Notes under the pieces: model-generated
What the model saw: the letters and a program-made list of their open reading frames with translations, nothing else
Told to the model about the DNA's origin: nothing
Database searches by the model: none
Part shown: positions 32,783 to 45,640 of the stretch, piece by piece
How the letters are laid out: every line of letters begins with the position of its first letter
How positions within the stretch are numbered: the first letter of the stretch is position 1
Made by a program: the position numbers and the translations under genes
Origin: Ornithodoros turicata
Lineage: Eukaryota > Arthropoda > Arachnida > Ixodida > Argasidae
NCBI RefSeq assembly: GCF_037126465.1
Contig: NC_088202.1
Span: 99,727,962 to 99,791,961 of the forward strand
Direction of reading: 5' to 3'
Length of the DNA: 64,000 nucleotides

Positions 32783-33910
32783 TGTTTATCTGCCTCATCC
32801 ACTACGACGTTGTATGAACTGATTATTTCGATATTAATTTCGTTTATTACGGAGCATGAAACAACAAATTACTACTGGTCAGAAATACCACGAGTGAGTG
32901 TTACGTGCAGAAATGTCGTAATGTACAGCGTTATACAGTCTTTCAAAACATCAGATTCGGCGAACATGACATTGGTATTGAGGTACCCGACGACGCCGAT
33001 CTTTTTTTACAAAAATTCTGTGTTAGCGCCGCGAAGCAACTGTGGCTATGAGCGGCGTACAGACGTGGACAGATGGAGAGAGGGCAGCAGGAAGGAAGTG
33101 GTACAGAGGGGTTAATATGCGTCCTGGGCTGACTTCAGGAAGAATTGTGCCGACATTCGATGAAATAAAATTAAATAAATACGATAAAATAAAATTGAAT
33201 TGAAATTGAGAATTGAAATTGAATTCCTCTGGAAAGTCTGCCGGAAAACCTCATAGAACACAGCCGGTGCGACTGAGCTGTGCCGTAAAAGTCGTCGAAC
33301 GAAGAGAGAGTCGCCGAGACCATGTGCACACTTGCGCAGAAGTGTTGAAAACAGCTCATTTTCACATTTTCACTGAAATTTGAAGCGTTTGTTGTTTTAA
33401 CGCCGATCTCAGTTACGAAGCGTTGCACAATCTAAATTTTAACTGAAACATCAGTGCCGGTGCAATTTCTAAACACGGACCGGCTCTCGACTCATGGGAA
33501 ATGAGTTTAGTAACATAATGAACGAGTAGGTACTGTCAAAAGTAACATAAATTGCAATTGACAATTAGGACCACGCGAGTCATGTGCACTGACGCCAAGA
33601 CGACCGAAACAGATGTCGCTTACTGCCTAGGATTTACCTTACTGAAACCGCTTATATTTATATTATGTATCTTATTATTTCTTTATTTCTATATTTACTT
33701 ATCAACTTTTCCACTGAAACCTTTCTTAAGGACGCTACTTGAATTGTACTTCGTCCAAGAAATGTTTCAAGAGATTAAATAATGAGTTCAAGAAATGTTT
33801 GACAGGATAGCCTACGGTACAGCGAATGCGCCCATACAACTGGCACGGTTAACAATAAAAGACAACTATGACAGCAGTATATTTCAAAATTACAAAGAAA
33901 GTTAAGCTGC
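32783..33910. other. No recognised gene; AT-rich repeat patch
   Basis: A stretch at about 33,160-33,225 reiterates AATAAAATT and TTGAAATTGA units and may be a degraded retroelement tail. No gene is supportable here. Confidence 0.45.
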
Positions 33911-34632
33911 ACACTCTAAGAAGAAAAAAAAAAGAATGAGTCATTTTAGTTCTTTTGGCGACTAAATGCATTGCCACAAAAAAATTAGTCCCTTTATGGA
34001 GTAAATGCACGAGACTATATGAATGCCACAGAGTAATGGTAATGGTACCGTGACGTTACACGTAAGCTTTGTCTGCGCAGTGTGGCAAGACAGAGTGGAG
34101 ACTGCTCTGTTCTAAGAGTCCATAATCCATCTGCATGAATGAAAATTCTTTCAATCGTGATATGTCGAGTGATCTTTCGACATGCATAGGACACAATTTC
34201 GCGAGGCACCTATTTTCTTCCTCTGTGTGAGTGGAAAATTGCTAGGTTATATAGCCTTATTTCATCAAATTTACGAAGAACACATATTTACGTGGACTGT
34301 TCCTGTCATCACGTCATCCCCATATCATCGTCATCATGTATTTCTCTCTCTCTCTCTCTCCTGTCATCACCACACCACCCCACCACATCATCATCCCATT
34401 TATGTGTGTGTATGTGTGTCCTGTCATCATCACTTCTCCATTTATTGTTGTTGTTGTTGTGTAGACTGTTCCACTCGGGAGACCATTTGCGAAGTTCAGT
34501 GACTATTTGCAGTCCTGGGGAGTAAATATTTGGGTTAGGGGACTAAAATGGGTAGTAAAAACTGCAGTCTAAGGGACTACAAGCTGCAATCACTGCACTT
34601 TTGCTCTTTTCTTTTCTTTTTTCTTAGAGTGT
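33911..34632. mobile_element. Inverted-repeat element with ACACTCTAAGAA ends
   Basis: The left end ACACTCTAAGAAGAAAAAAAA and right end TTTTCTTTTTTCTTAGAGTGT are inverse. Similar ends (CACTCTAAAAA) bound the element at 58,112-58,818. The interior holds repeated GGGACTAAA-type words, CT and GT runs and a TTG run at about 34,445-34,460. No transposase and no clear TSD are visible. Confidence 0.5.
34334..34362 (+). repeat. (TC)n microsatellite
   Basis: A run of alternating T and C lies in a CAT/CAC-rich patch. GT-rich and TTG-rich runs follow within 100 bp. ORFs through here are artefacts of the simple repeats. Confidence 0.85.
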
Positions 34633-34861
34633 AGTAGTAGAGAAGTGGGAAACGGCCCCTGCCGTTGAAAGAAAATTCACTATACTCATGAATTCACTCA
34701 TGAAAATACTCATGAATTCACCCGTAATAATCGTAATAATCATGAGCGACGCCACCGTGAGCTTTCTTTAATGTACACCGCAATCTCAGCACATGACACA
34801 TCGTATTAACTAATACCTCGCAGAAGACCGCGTATCAAATCACCTTCTACGCTCCCACTTA

Positions 34862-34940
34862 CTGGCGTCCTCGCCCAGGGTCGAACCCGTCGCCCGTAAT
34901 AAACAGCACCGTATGCACAGCAATTGCGCGATGCCAAGAC
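34862..34940 (-). ncRNA. Possible tRNA-like SINE head
   Basis: On the minus strand a B-box-like GGGTTCGACCC (plus 34,878-34,890) follows an A-box-like TCGCGCAATTGCTG (plus about 34,918-34,932) at roughly tRNA spacing. The arms pair poorly, so this is either a degraded tRNA-derived SINE promoter or coincidence. Confidence 0.3.
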
Positions 34941-36379
34941 AATGCTGCTGCAGTTCTCAATAACGGAAATACGAGTAGACCCTAATATCTTATGCCAAAG
35001 ACCCATTCGGTAGGCATGTAATGTTCTGCTGCATGCGAAAGCATGGAGCCCGTCTGCACACGCGTGTTTTTGCATTTCTCCCTACCTTGTCTTCCCTGTT
35101 CCTCGTTTCTGCCTAGAGCCGGCGTTGCAGCCTGACTGCGTTGAATGAGAAAATTTCTATTCCCTTTGGGTGGAAATCTTCCCGTCGTCTCCGGGCGCCT
35201 CGAACCCTGTCTTATATTGATACCGAGAAAACGGCCAGCAAAGGGAAAGAGACGATGCTTTGGGGCAAATATTGACCGCTCGGTCCCTGCCCGCAAAATG
35301 AAAGATCTTGCCGAATGCCTTGGAAACATTTTCAATCCTGAGCTCCTCTTCTGCTGGTCTTTTTATTTCTTTATTTTTTCTCGGGAAGCTTCCTATTCTG
35401 GTACGTTCATTTCGCAACGTTTTCTCTAAGTTTCTTGACGGTCTTTTCTTCTTTTAGCGTGGGCGTTATTTTCGCGTGTGCGCACTTCCAAAGTGAGGAG
35501 ATGTTGCTGAGGAACGCCTGGTATTTCCCGAGAATTCGGCGCCGTCTTAGGTCCCAGGTTGCGGTTTGTAACTTTCATTTCGTCGTCGTATAGCTTTCCA
35601 GAGTAGCGGCTGTTGTATGGAAGTAGGGTAGAAGCATTCTGGCAGTTTCTTGTACATCCTTCAAGACTGTCTGAAGTCCTCGACTGTCTTTCTTTTTTCC
35701 CTTTGTCACGAATGGCGAAAGTTTCTTTAGAGGGTCTTGGAAGGCTAATCGTTTATAGTCAGACGGGGAACACGGGTTAGACGGATAATCTCTGTGTCCA
35801 TGTTGTTGAACGCGGCCCTTTTAGACAGGAGCGAGTGAGCAATATCTCGAACGAGCGGCTCTCTGGTTGGGATGGTCTTTTGCTTTCAACTGTATTACAA
35901 AGCTAGTCAGACTGACAACACGGAGACGGTAATCCTCGCCAGCGAGGTGGCCTTCGAGAACCAGCCTTCGTGAACGTGCCTTCTAGAACCAAAGGGATTG
36001 GGAGTTCGTTCGAGTGTTACGTTTGCTTATGATCACGTTTCTTTGGCCTGTCACGGGAATTTTCGCTTGCTCCACTGCTTCGTGCTCTTGTTCAAGTATG
36101 GTGCACCTCGAGATCGTCATAGAGAGAGACATATGGCCCCGTACTCTGAAGTGTAAGAGCACAGGTCCGAAGATGACACTGTGCAATCGGGTGTCTTCAG
36201 ACAGCATGCGTTTTATGTCGAGGTGTATTGTTGGTGTCGCCGAAAATTAGGGTAGGGGAAGTACGCAGACGAGAACGGGTGTGCGACACCGTGAGTCACA
36301 TGCATGTGCTAAGCGCTGTATATGAAACGTAAATCAGTGGTCGCATGCTAAGGTGAATTGCTGATTACTTATTAGAACA
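34941..36379. other. No recognised gene
   Basis: Frames exist on both strands, including about 120 codons on the minus strand at 34,982-35,335, but they lack recognisable domains. No repeat structure stands out. Confidence 0.4.
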
Positions 36380-37150
36380 GGTAGTGTTTATGCGCACAGG
36401 TAATGAATACAGCAACACTCACAGGCTAGTTGCAGAGGTACCGCAAGGAGGAGTATCAAGGCGAACTTCTTTAATCCGGTGCTCGCAGATCTCCCTAGGG
36501 TTCTACGGCCAGCTGTGCATCCTAGTATGCATTCAGATATCATTTGGACGTCCGGTAAACAATGGCCAGCGCTGCAAACTAGAGCTCGCTTAATAGTGCG
36601 GTACAATACATCACAGAACGAGTAATTGACGTCTCCAAGGAAAAGACCCTGTATCTCCCATTCACCAGAAAACTCCTCACAAGGTTCACTCTACACATGA
36701 TTGTATAACCACCTCAGCGCGGGTCTCTCACCACCGCTTCCTCGAGATTATCATCGACATCACGTTATCCTCGAGCGCCGGAGTCCGGAACATAAAGATC
36801 GAGCTGGCGAAAGGATGAACGTTCCTCGACATCTCTGCAGGACACAGTCTGGATCCACATGCTACTGATATTTTGGCCTTCATGCGTCTCTCGTTCGGCA
36901 GATGTTGGTACACCAATTGCGGGTCCTTCCTGGTCTATGTGCGACATCTGAGACCTTTCTGCGCGATATCCTGGCAACGAGCATGAAGATTTGCCTCGGT
37001 GTACCAAGCGCTACACCGTATACCTGTCGGCCTTGACTGAAGCACGGGAGCCCACAGTACCGACACTCCGCGTACTAGAAGCTCTTTTACAATACGCCTG
37101 TCTAACAACACGTCACAGGGGACACCCTCTAATATATACCCAGACATCCT
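36380..37150 (+). pseudogene. LINE fragment, RT palm to thumb, frame-broken
   Basis: Read across frames on the plus strand, the segment gives MRTGNEY, EVPQGG (the RT VPQG motif, near 36,440), FNPVLADLPR..., and IWTSGK (near 36,540). It then gives NVLRHLC...GSTCY (near 36,820) and KICLGVPSATPYT followed by LTEAREPTVPTLRVLEALLQ (near 36,985-37,100). These follow the order of the copies at 14.6 and 31.9 kb. The YADD region is degraded and stops are frequent. It ends just before the next LINE copy in the same orientation. Confidence 0.65.
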
Positions 37151-37164
37151 GAATTATCTCACAT

Positions 37165-40100
37165 GTTCTATGGTTGTGGAGACCAGAGGACCACCTTCCC
37201 ATACTAATATCACACTTTGGACTAGGGACTAGCGCTCAGAGGCCAAGAAAGTATGATTCTCTTACGAAGTGGAAGGAGTATAGATCGCTAATTAAGGATA
37301 TACCTACATCAGCGTCAAATGCTGAGAACTTTGCTCGGTCCGTCCGCAGCCGCTATCACCGATCCACAACGAGGGCTGCCATTCCGCAGGGCCATCGTAC
37401 AGTGGATCCAGAGTTTCAACGACTTCGCGCACTCAGAAGACGAGCCGAGAGAAAGGCGCGACGCTCAGGCCCGCTTGAGGATATACTGGATGTTCTCAGA
37501 ACACATGCAGTCGCAAGACGACACCTGATCCGATTAGATCGCAGGCAGTGGCGGAACTTCTGTGACACTCTCACACGTTCACACCTCCCACTCGTATATG
37601 GAAAGTCGTCCGAGGGCTCCAATCCCAGCCAGCACAATGAACTCCGTTCAAGAGATTGGCCATGAACCGCGGTGCATCGGAAATCGACGTGGCTGACGAG
37701 TTCTGCCAGTACATAATGCGGCCTTCTGAAGCGTCTCTTCAGCCGCATCATGAAACCATCCTTGCTGAACTACAACGAGCTCATGAAGCCGCGATACATT
37801 CTACTAGCTCCGTGTTCGATCGGGAATTCAGCATGGTGGAATTACGATCTACCCTTCGCCGCTCGCAAACACGCACTTCGGCGGGACCCGACTCCATTTC
37901 CTATGCCATGCTGAGCCAGGAAGGTATCCGTTACTTGTTGTCTCTCTACAATAACTCATGGTGGTCAGGGGAGGTTCCCGAATCGTGGATGGAGGCGATT
38001 GTCATTCCGCTGCTGAAACCAGGGAAATCTCCAAAGGATATGACATCCTTCAGGCCAGTCAGCGTAACAGGTTGTATATGCAAAGTCATGGAACGCACGA
38101 TTCTTCATCGCCTGACGTGGTGGCTCGAGTCACACTGCAGTTTGCCAGAATCCGTGGCAGGTTTCCGGCACTCCCGCTGTATGATGGACTGCCTTATAGA
38201 CCTTACCACATACATCGAACACGAGCGTGCGCTCCGCTGCATAACAGTTGGTGTGTTTCTTGACATCAAGAGGGCATTTGACACCTTAAGCCACCCACAC
38301 GTTATTTCTGTATTGCGATGGACAGGCGTCGTGGGACGAATGATAGCCTGGTTGAGTGACTTTCTGTCCGGCAGGAACATCTTCATGCGCACAGAAGATT
38401 GGATGTGCCAAAAGCACACCATGACCACCCACCCATGGACGTTCCGCAGGGCAGCGTGCTGAGCCCGGTGCTCCTTAACATGGTGCTATGCGACCTCCCC
38501 AAGCTTCTTCCCCGGCGAGTTTATATTGCACTGTATGCAGACGACCTTTGCATTTGGACGTCGGGCAAAGCACGACATCAAATACAGCAGCGCCTGCAGA
38601 AAGCTCTGGACACTGTAGTGAGATACTTGTCAGAAAGAGGTATGGATGTCTCGCCAGAGAAGACCGTCGTTCTACCATTCACGCACAAGTGCATGACGAG
38701 ATCCCCCTTACCTTTTGGAGACTTTGTCCTGAACACAGTAAAGCAACATCGTTTTCTGGGCGTGACCCTGAACGCTGGTTTGACTTGGTCACCGCAGATA
38801 AAAAGGATCGCCACAAAAGCCGATGCTTATCGCACCATTCTTCGCTCCTTGGGTAGCATGAGATGGGGTTGTTCCTGTAAGCCTCTCCTGAGGCTTCGCA
38901 GATATCTGGTGAGGCAGACGGTACTCTATTCTCTTCCCGTTCTCCATGGGCTCCCGACCGCATCGGAACTCAAGCTGCAGAGAACATTCGCCAGAAGCCA
39001 GCGTACAGTACTGGGACTCAAGCAGCGTCAGACCGTTGCATACTGGTGGAAGGAAATGAACCACCTATGCAAGCCCTGAGGGTGCAATATACACTGCGCC
39101 ATTACCTGCACCTGCTGGCTCGTCATGAAAAACATCCACTAGTCCGGAAGCTTAGTGACAGGTGCCACTCTAAGTTTCACTCGCTCGTCGCCGAACAAGT
39201 GACCAGGTACCCTCAAACTTTCAACCGCCTACACCCCCAATGGTTGCACCATGGATATTACGGGACCCAGCTGTATCCCTGACTGTGCCTGAATGTCCAA
39301 GTAAACAAATCGCCAATGCGGATGTCATCAAACAGCGAGTCTTGGAGATGATGGCAGAGCTCCACAGCGGCCACTGTCATTTCTACAGGGACGGGTCATG
39401 TACATCGGATTCTTCTTCGTCCGCCTTTGTGGTACCCGAGAGAGGCGTTGAAAGGCGTTATCGCCTATCACACATGTCATCGTCTGCTGCTGCGGAGATC
39501 ACGCCATTACCCAAGCTCTTCGATACATCAAGACAGCAAATTGCAATCGTTGGGTTGTGTACTGCGACAGCAAAGTCGCTCTATCTGCGCTACGCAGCCG
39601 CGACCCATTCTCACCGTGCGCTTGGATGGTGTATGACGCCCTTCTTGTTCACGACGCTGTTGTCCAGGACGGTCACGAGGTTAGGTTCCAGTGGGTACCC
39701 AGCCACTGCGGTATCCCTGGTAATGAAAAGGCTGACTGTCTCGCTACAGAGGCACATAGTATGCGCCGATGTCGTGCTATTCCATTCACAGCGCTCGACC
39801 GCCCGTTGACTACTACACAGGGTCACGTACGACGTTTCTCGTGGTTTGCAGACAGTAGCCATAACCTGAATGTTCTGCGACAGATGGACCCCAATCTATG
39901 ATTTTTCATTCCCTGCGGCGTACCCCGAGCTGCTGAGATCCTTATTCACTGTCTTCAAGCTGGCGTTCCGTTCTGTCGTTCTCTACTGCACAGGATGGGT
40001 CGGGTTGAGTCTCCGTTGTGCTCCGAGTGTGATGTGGTGGATGACAGCGGTCACGTCCTGCTGGAGTGCCGCCACTTCAGGTCAGAGAGACAGTCACTCC

Positions 40101-40243
40101 TTGCCGGCATTTTGCGCATGACGGACCCCCCAGTGGAGCTGACTCATTTATTGGGTCCTTGGGATACTCCGCGCAATCAACGAAAGGCAATCCGTCTGCT
40201 GGTAGCCTTCTTGAGTGAGACTGGTCTCACAGCTGTGTTGTGA
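37165..40243 (+). pseudogene. LINE RT-RNase H copy, broken by several frameshifts
   Basis: The segment opens with the end of an endonuclease domain (PEDHLPILIS, matching the SDHxPI catalytic motif with Ser to Glu) in frame 37,174-37,665, then a basic linker. RT follows: VFLDIKRAFD (frame 37,656-38,462), and VPQGSVLSP and YADDLCIWTSG (frame 38,399-39,079). RNase H is split over 39,240-39,809 (YRDGS) and 39,557-39,901 (YCDSKVAL, GNEKADCLA). The Cys-His tail CSECDVVDDSGHVLLEC and the C-terminus SETGLTAVL end at 40,243. The overlaps mark at least five frame changes. It is the longest LINE coding stretch here but is inactive. A 3' UTR of about 250 bp, ending in TTTACTAATTTATTAACTAAC, may follow. 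Confidence 0.85.
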
Positions 40244-40499
40244 ACACTAAGTGCGAACTCCATCTTAGAGTGAACTGCTGACACCGTATTTTGTAGATCT
40301 GTAGTGTGCTATATTGTTTTCCCGCTCTACTGATTGAGTGCCAGTGACAATGTGAGGGATCCCGCTGTGATTTGTTTGGATTGCTGTAAGGATTTTGCAG
40401 AGGGTGTAATAGCTATACAGCTCTTGCAATGAAGCAAGTAGCACCCATGGTTGGTTGCTGAAAGCTCCAAGGTTCACTCTATTTTACTAATTTATTAAC

Positions 40500-43400
40500 T
40501 AACTCACTAACTATATGAAATTCATCGCCTAGCCCATTCGGGTATCCATGAGCATGTAATGCCACTCAGGCGCGAAATCCTGGCCCATAGCTCATCTCCA
40601 ACTGCCTTGTGCCCAAAATGGACCCGGATGGAACCAATCGAAGAAGCCCACTGATCTGCATGCCTTGAGACAACTTACCCTAGCAGCTATGAAATACTAC
40701 AGGGCAGTCAAAGAGACCTTTACCGATACAACAAACCTAAATGGGTCAACCAGATAACGAGCTGTGGTATCTACCAGTCCATTATCTCGTCCACTCTACA
40801 TCGGCCACCGCAGCAGTTATGTGGGATTCTCACCGCGGAAGCTTGTTGTTACTCGTAATAAAATCGATGCTACTAACCGTGTAACAAGTTTTTTATGCAC
40901 TCCCTTCCGGACACTCGACATTGTTTTACAGTGTTTCCTGTATGGAATTTCATATTCAGATTTTGAATCGAAGCGGCGTCTTTTCGCAACAGAATATAGT
41001 CTGTGCTGCGTCATACAATCCTCCACATATCATGTATACACGCAGTATATCTGTATGTGTGCTGTACATATGTTCGGTTCGTCTACGTCACTATTCGCTT
41101 CATATTCGCGTGGCCACGCTAGCAACTAATAAAGAAGCATAGAACTGCCTAAGGTACCACGGTGTTAAAGTTCACTTCCCTCAAGCATGAGGCGGCAAAG
41201 CGGATCACTCGAGCTGACTTCCATTGAGTCAGCGTGCAGCGCTTCCACGGTGCCGCTGCATCCACTTCCGTCTGTTGCCATAGCGACCGGGTTAATCTCG
41301 TTTCCGGTTGCCTTGGAGTTCCCGTTACTGCGAGCGCCTGTCGCGTTCACCGTGCTGCTGATGTGAAATCGCCGAATATTCGAGAGGAGATTCGCAAGTC
41401 GTTTCCTGTAATCCCGGGATCATTTGGACCGGACAATGTCATCCTGAGCGCGGACGACTAGCAATACACGGCAACATTTCAATCACTGTATGCTCGGTTT
41501 GGAAACGCATGACGTTCCCACTGCCGCGTTTTAGGTGTACATAAAAAGTGCATACTGCTCCGAAACGTTGTCTCACCATAAAGCGAAAAGTGATTATGAA
41601 ACACTGATTGCTGTTTGTGTGGCTTTTTCCCAGGCATCAGTTCTAAATTGTGGAAGTAGTTACTAGTAGTGTAAACCCCTGTCGTCGCAACACACTGTAA
41701 CACTTGTTTGAGCGATACTCTTGAAAGTGCGGCAGAAGCGTCTCATGTTTCCCGTAGAGAAGTCTGTCACTGGTGGAAATTTGCCGGACAAGGCCATCCC
41801 GAAAACCGGGCAGCCGTGGGTAGCCGTTAAAGATAGTAATTGGAACTAGGTTTACACATAAGGATAGCGAAAGATGTTATGACACCTTTATTGCTATTTG
41901 ATGAAGCACGTTTGTTTGTTTGTAAGACAAAACAAAAAGCGCGCACATCACACTCGCATGAAGAGCACAAAAGATCCGTAGGCGTTATGTAATCAACGAG
42001 ATATCGGGTCATGAGAAGCAGTGCCTCCTCAAGCCATATGACGTGTGAACAGAATCAGCCTTGGTCAATCTTAGCGATTATCTGAGTCACGTGACATCCA
42101 TCACACGAAGTGCCACAAAGGGGAGCACACATTTTCCAACCTCATTAAATATGTAGTAATAATAAAAAGCCACGCAATATCTTTTAGAGCGCAGCCGCAC
42201 ACATTTCATTTCAAACGCTTAGCGAGAGCCATAATTTTGATCTCATGAATGCTGTTAAACGAAACAATACCCAGGCACGACGAAGCTCCCGTGGACACGC
42301 AATTTCCTCCGCGAAATTAGACGCTGTCGCAGACTAGGGAACACCAGGGATATGAAGAAGAAAAGTAAAAAAAAAAAAAAAGTCTCTCAGGATTTTATTA
42401 CCCGGCCGGTCGGTAGAGCTCAGTGTTGGTCCAGTGCAGCACACTAGAATGGAAACTTGGCTTGTTTCGCTTCCGCTGACGACGTATTGCGTTTTTCCGC
42501 GTAATAAACCGTCCCGGGGATCGTCTTGATTTCCCGGCTCTTTTCTCGGCCCGTGCAACACCGGGTCCGGGCTTTTACGGTGCGGCTGCCAATAAACGTG
42601 GCCGTTGTCCTTCAGAGGTGCGGTCAGTCAGGCGAATGTTTGCCAACGTCGCAGTTTCTCTTTTTGGTTGTTCGCTGCCCCGAGTGTGAGTGGGATTATG
42701 GTATCAACAGGACCCAATTCCGCAGCGGATACTACTACTACACAGACCAGAACAGTTCTGACGAGTATACTATGCCGGCATGAGTAAGCCACATACTAGC
42801 CGAAAGTGTTATGTATCCTACTCGATATGCAGAAGTAACGCTGCATACTTTTGGTACCCATTTGGTAGGGTCTTATTCTCAACATTCTATTTGCAGAGCA
42901 TCCATTGGATTCTTTAATTCTAGGTGTTGGTCAACAACAACAATTAACTTATCAATAATTGAGGGAGTTTTCCGGGTGTTATCGTGGTCATGGGGTGTTT
43001 CCCCGCATTGACAAATGAGAACAGGTTAAAAGGAGAGAAGCAGCGTTAAGTGGATTAGATAGATGAGGAGAATGAGGTTGGCGATGGACTTGGACGGACT
43101 AAAAAGAGGAGAGAGAGGATTGAAGAGAATGAGGTTTGTTAAGGGTATAACAGCAAATTGCTGTGTTTTCTGGTTGATAGCGGTCTCTTTAGGCAGGGCA
43201 AAATGCGCTGCGAAGTACGCTGTAGTCAGTATGCAGAAAAGGAAAAAAAAAAAAAAAACAGGAGTGCCATCCGCGAACATAACGCGCTTCGACGAATAGT
43301 TGAACGAACCCGCGAAACCTCATAGTTTCGGATTCTCTATGAGCTGTTGTCGTCACTGAGAGCTCCGGCGTCCGTCTCATAGCGAAAGTGGGCGCGCCTT

Positions 43401-45336
43401 CCCAGTCCTCGCTGACCGGATCGAAGATTGTCAGATTGGAATATTTGTAGCAGCTGTGGTAAGAAGAGCGAAATCCACATTGGAGGAACAATGTTGCCAG
43501 ACGCGTGGCAGATTGCTCATTCCATGTCGTCCTACTTCTCAAAACTAGACATTAATTGTATGATACTTCCGCGTCACGTAGGGCGTGTCACGTAGAGAGT
43601 GGCAGAAATCTGGTAGGACTCTGAAAATACGAGATTCCGTCCATAATGTGGCCGTTGATGGGACCCGAGGGTTAGGTGGTTGTTCCGAGTGTGACTGGGA
43701 TATCTGTAGCAGAGGGTACGTAGGGGAGGTAAGTGCGCATATTTGACGTGTTGATGAGAGGGTAGCCTGCACAGTGTAATGGTAGCATCTGTGACCGGAA
43801 ATCGTGTGTGCGACAATCCAGTTGTGGTTGCCGTTTCATAAACTGTCTTTCATTAACGACGACAGCCTTAAGGTAGTTACGGCTGTGAGGCTCTCAGTTA
43901 CTGTGGAAGATAGGATTCAGGGCGGCGGGGGGACGTCAAGAGAGAAACATCGATGCATGCAACATTGTGTTTCAAATTTGTGTCTCATGGGAAGTTTCGA
44001 TAACAGGGCGCCTAGTAAGCAAAACAAAATCCAGCAAATCGGGGAGAACAAGGAAGCTGCTGATTAGATGGTTGGTTTATTGGCCGGTTGGTATAATAAA
44101 AGGAAAATATGCAGGTGTTGGCCCAACTCTACTTTGGGCCGGCTAGTCCAGTACGCTTATGGTAGCGAGGCCTGGCTATTAGTAAATCAACATTAACGAA
44201 CCAACAGCGGTCTTTTCAGAATCGTCTCTCCCCGATCCGTTTTTGATTTTGTTCTTTCTTTCTAAAATATGCACGCGCTTATCTTCGTTTATCTGTATCT
44301 TACGAAAACATTTGCTACAAAGTATGCCGTGTCACTCTCTGGGTTCCTGACATCGCTGACCGTAACACATGCCGAGTGCGGATTACACAGCGATAAAGGG
44401 CCCTTTGTCGGAGACAGTTTGTTCCTTTTGGCCACTTGTAGAAAGCCTCTTTTGCGCAGGATTAATAATTTAGTTGCAAGGAAAGCTGAAGAATTTATTC
44501 TATTCTGACGGTCTCAATTATGAACCTGGCAACCTTCGACACCACATCATTTATGTATTTCATTTGGAAGACAGAGCAAATGGAGCGTAATTTATTAAGG
44601 AGAGCACGGAAACTACTATAGGGCCAAGATTGTATTCTCCAACGCAACTAACCCTCGTAGCGAAAATTAGGCACTTTTATCTGCTGCTCTCAAGAAATTA
44701 CCTGGCGGGCTTCACGTCGGCTTTTTCTTTCTCGAAGCGCTACGCTCTTGGACAAGGGCAGTAATCGTAGGCCTCTGCATATATGCGTTGTTACGTGGCA
44801 AAAGAGAATGAAGATAGGATGCAGGGATCAAAGCCTTTCTGCTGTATCGGCTACACATCAAAGTGTTGCTTGCATTCTTTTCGTATATCCTTTGACTGAA
44901 AATTTATTCCGTCTTTTACTGGGTTAGTTCGTTCTCGAGAACAGTCGGTTTTGTTGTACATAGCTTGTTTCGCGTTAGTTCCGTCGTGTTCGAAATGAAG
45001 CATATCAAACACGTTCCTATGTCTCTATCAGCATCGGTACGGCCGTAAGGATACAGTATATCTTCTCGTTGGAGACCGCTCGAAGGACTGCTATAGGTGG
45101 AGATTCGAATGCGATCTATCATCGGCTGTGTTTGACTGAGATCTTTTCTTACTTTTTTCTTCGTCCGATTTTTCTGCAGTCGGCATGTCGGCATTGTTCA
45201 CCCTGAAATCTGCATCATATTAAACCACCTCTGTTTCCGACTCCTCGCTGATCTCCTGTCTCCGTCACCTCCACACTTCCTCTCACATGTCATAGCTACT
45301 GTTGTTTCGCGGTGTTCACACAAAACCTTGTTAACA
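40500..45336. other. No recognised gene
   Basis: Nearly 5 kb hold only unconvincing frames. An A run at about 42,368-42,382 and another at 43,241-43,258 could mark old retroelement tails. A short inverted repeat, GGCCCAA/TTTGGGCC, lies at about 44,119-44,141. The frame at 42,526-42,783 could be an exon, but I recognise no domain in it. Confidence 0.4.
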
Positions 45337-45640
45337 TCACTGCAATTTCAAATGGCAGAATACAGTGCCTTCCAACCGTCTGGAATATGAAACAGTCTTC
45401 AGCGCATCGCCTCCAACTCCTCGAGGTTGAGATAATATCGCAGCGCCTTTACTGTCTGCTCTTATACTTGCAGCCATAGGTAATAACTTCGACCTGGATG
45501 TGCCGGTGATCCTGCTCACTATGTCAGAGGACGGAAATTGTAAGTATTCTAGTTCACTCCGACGGAGAATATTAAGCCCTATACTGCCGTGTCCATTGCT
45601 CCCGTGGGTTTCTGCCATTAAAATGACATCAGGGCCCGGC
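45337..45640 (-). pseudogene. Possible LINE endonuclease remnant
   Basis: The minus-strand frame reads PDVILMAETHGS near its start, the typical first motif of LINE apurinic endonucleases (xDIILLQETH). Further on it has GAAILSQPRG and LEGTVFCHLKL, which are compatible with the next endonuclease strands. The frame ends without later catalytic motifs. The call rests on one good motif and could be chance. Confidence 0.3.

Noticed and set aside
34182..34525. ORFs of about 77-106 codons rich in His, Ser and Cys
   Set aside because: They are translations of CAT, TC, GT and TTG simple repeats inside an inverted-repeat element.
42526..42783. Possible host exon of 85 codons
   Set aside because: It has no known domain, and neither splice sites nor neighbours support it.
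43770..43830. tRNA-like stretch GTGTAATGGTAGCAT...
   Set aside because: It resembles an A box, but no proper B box or paired arms follow.
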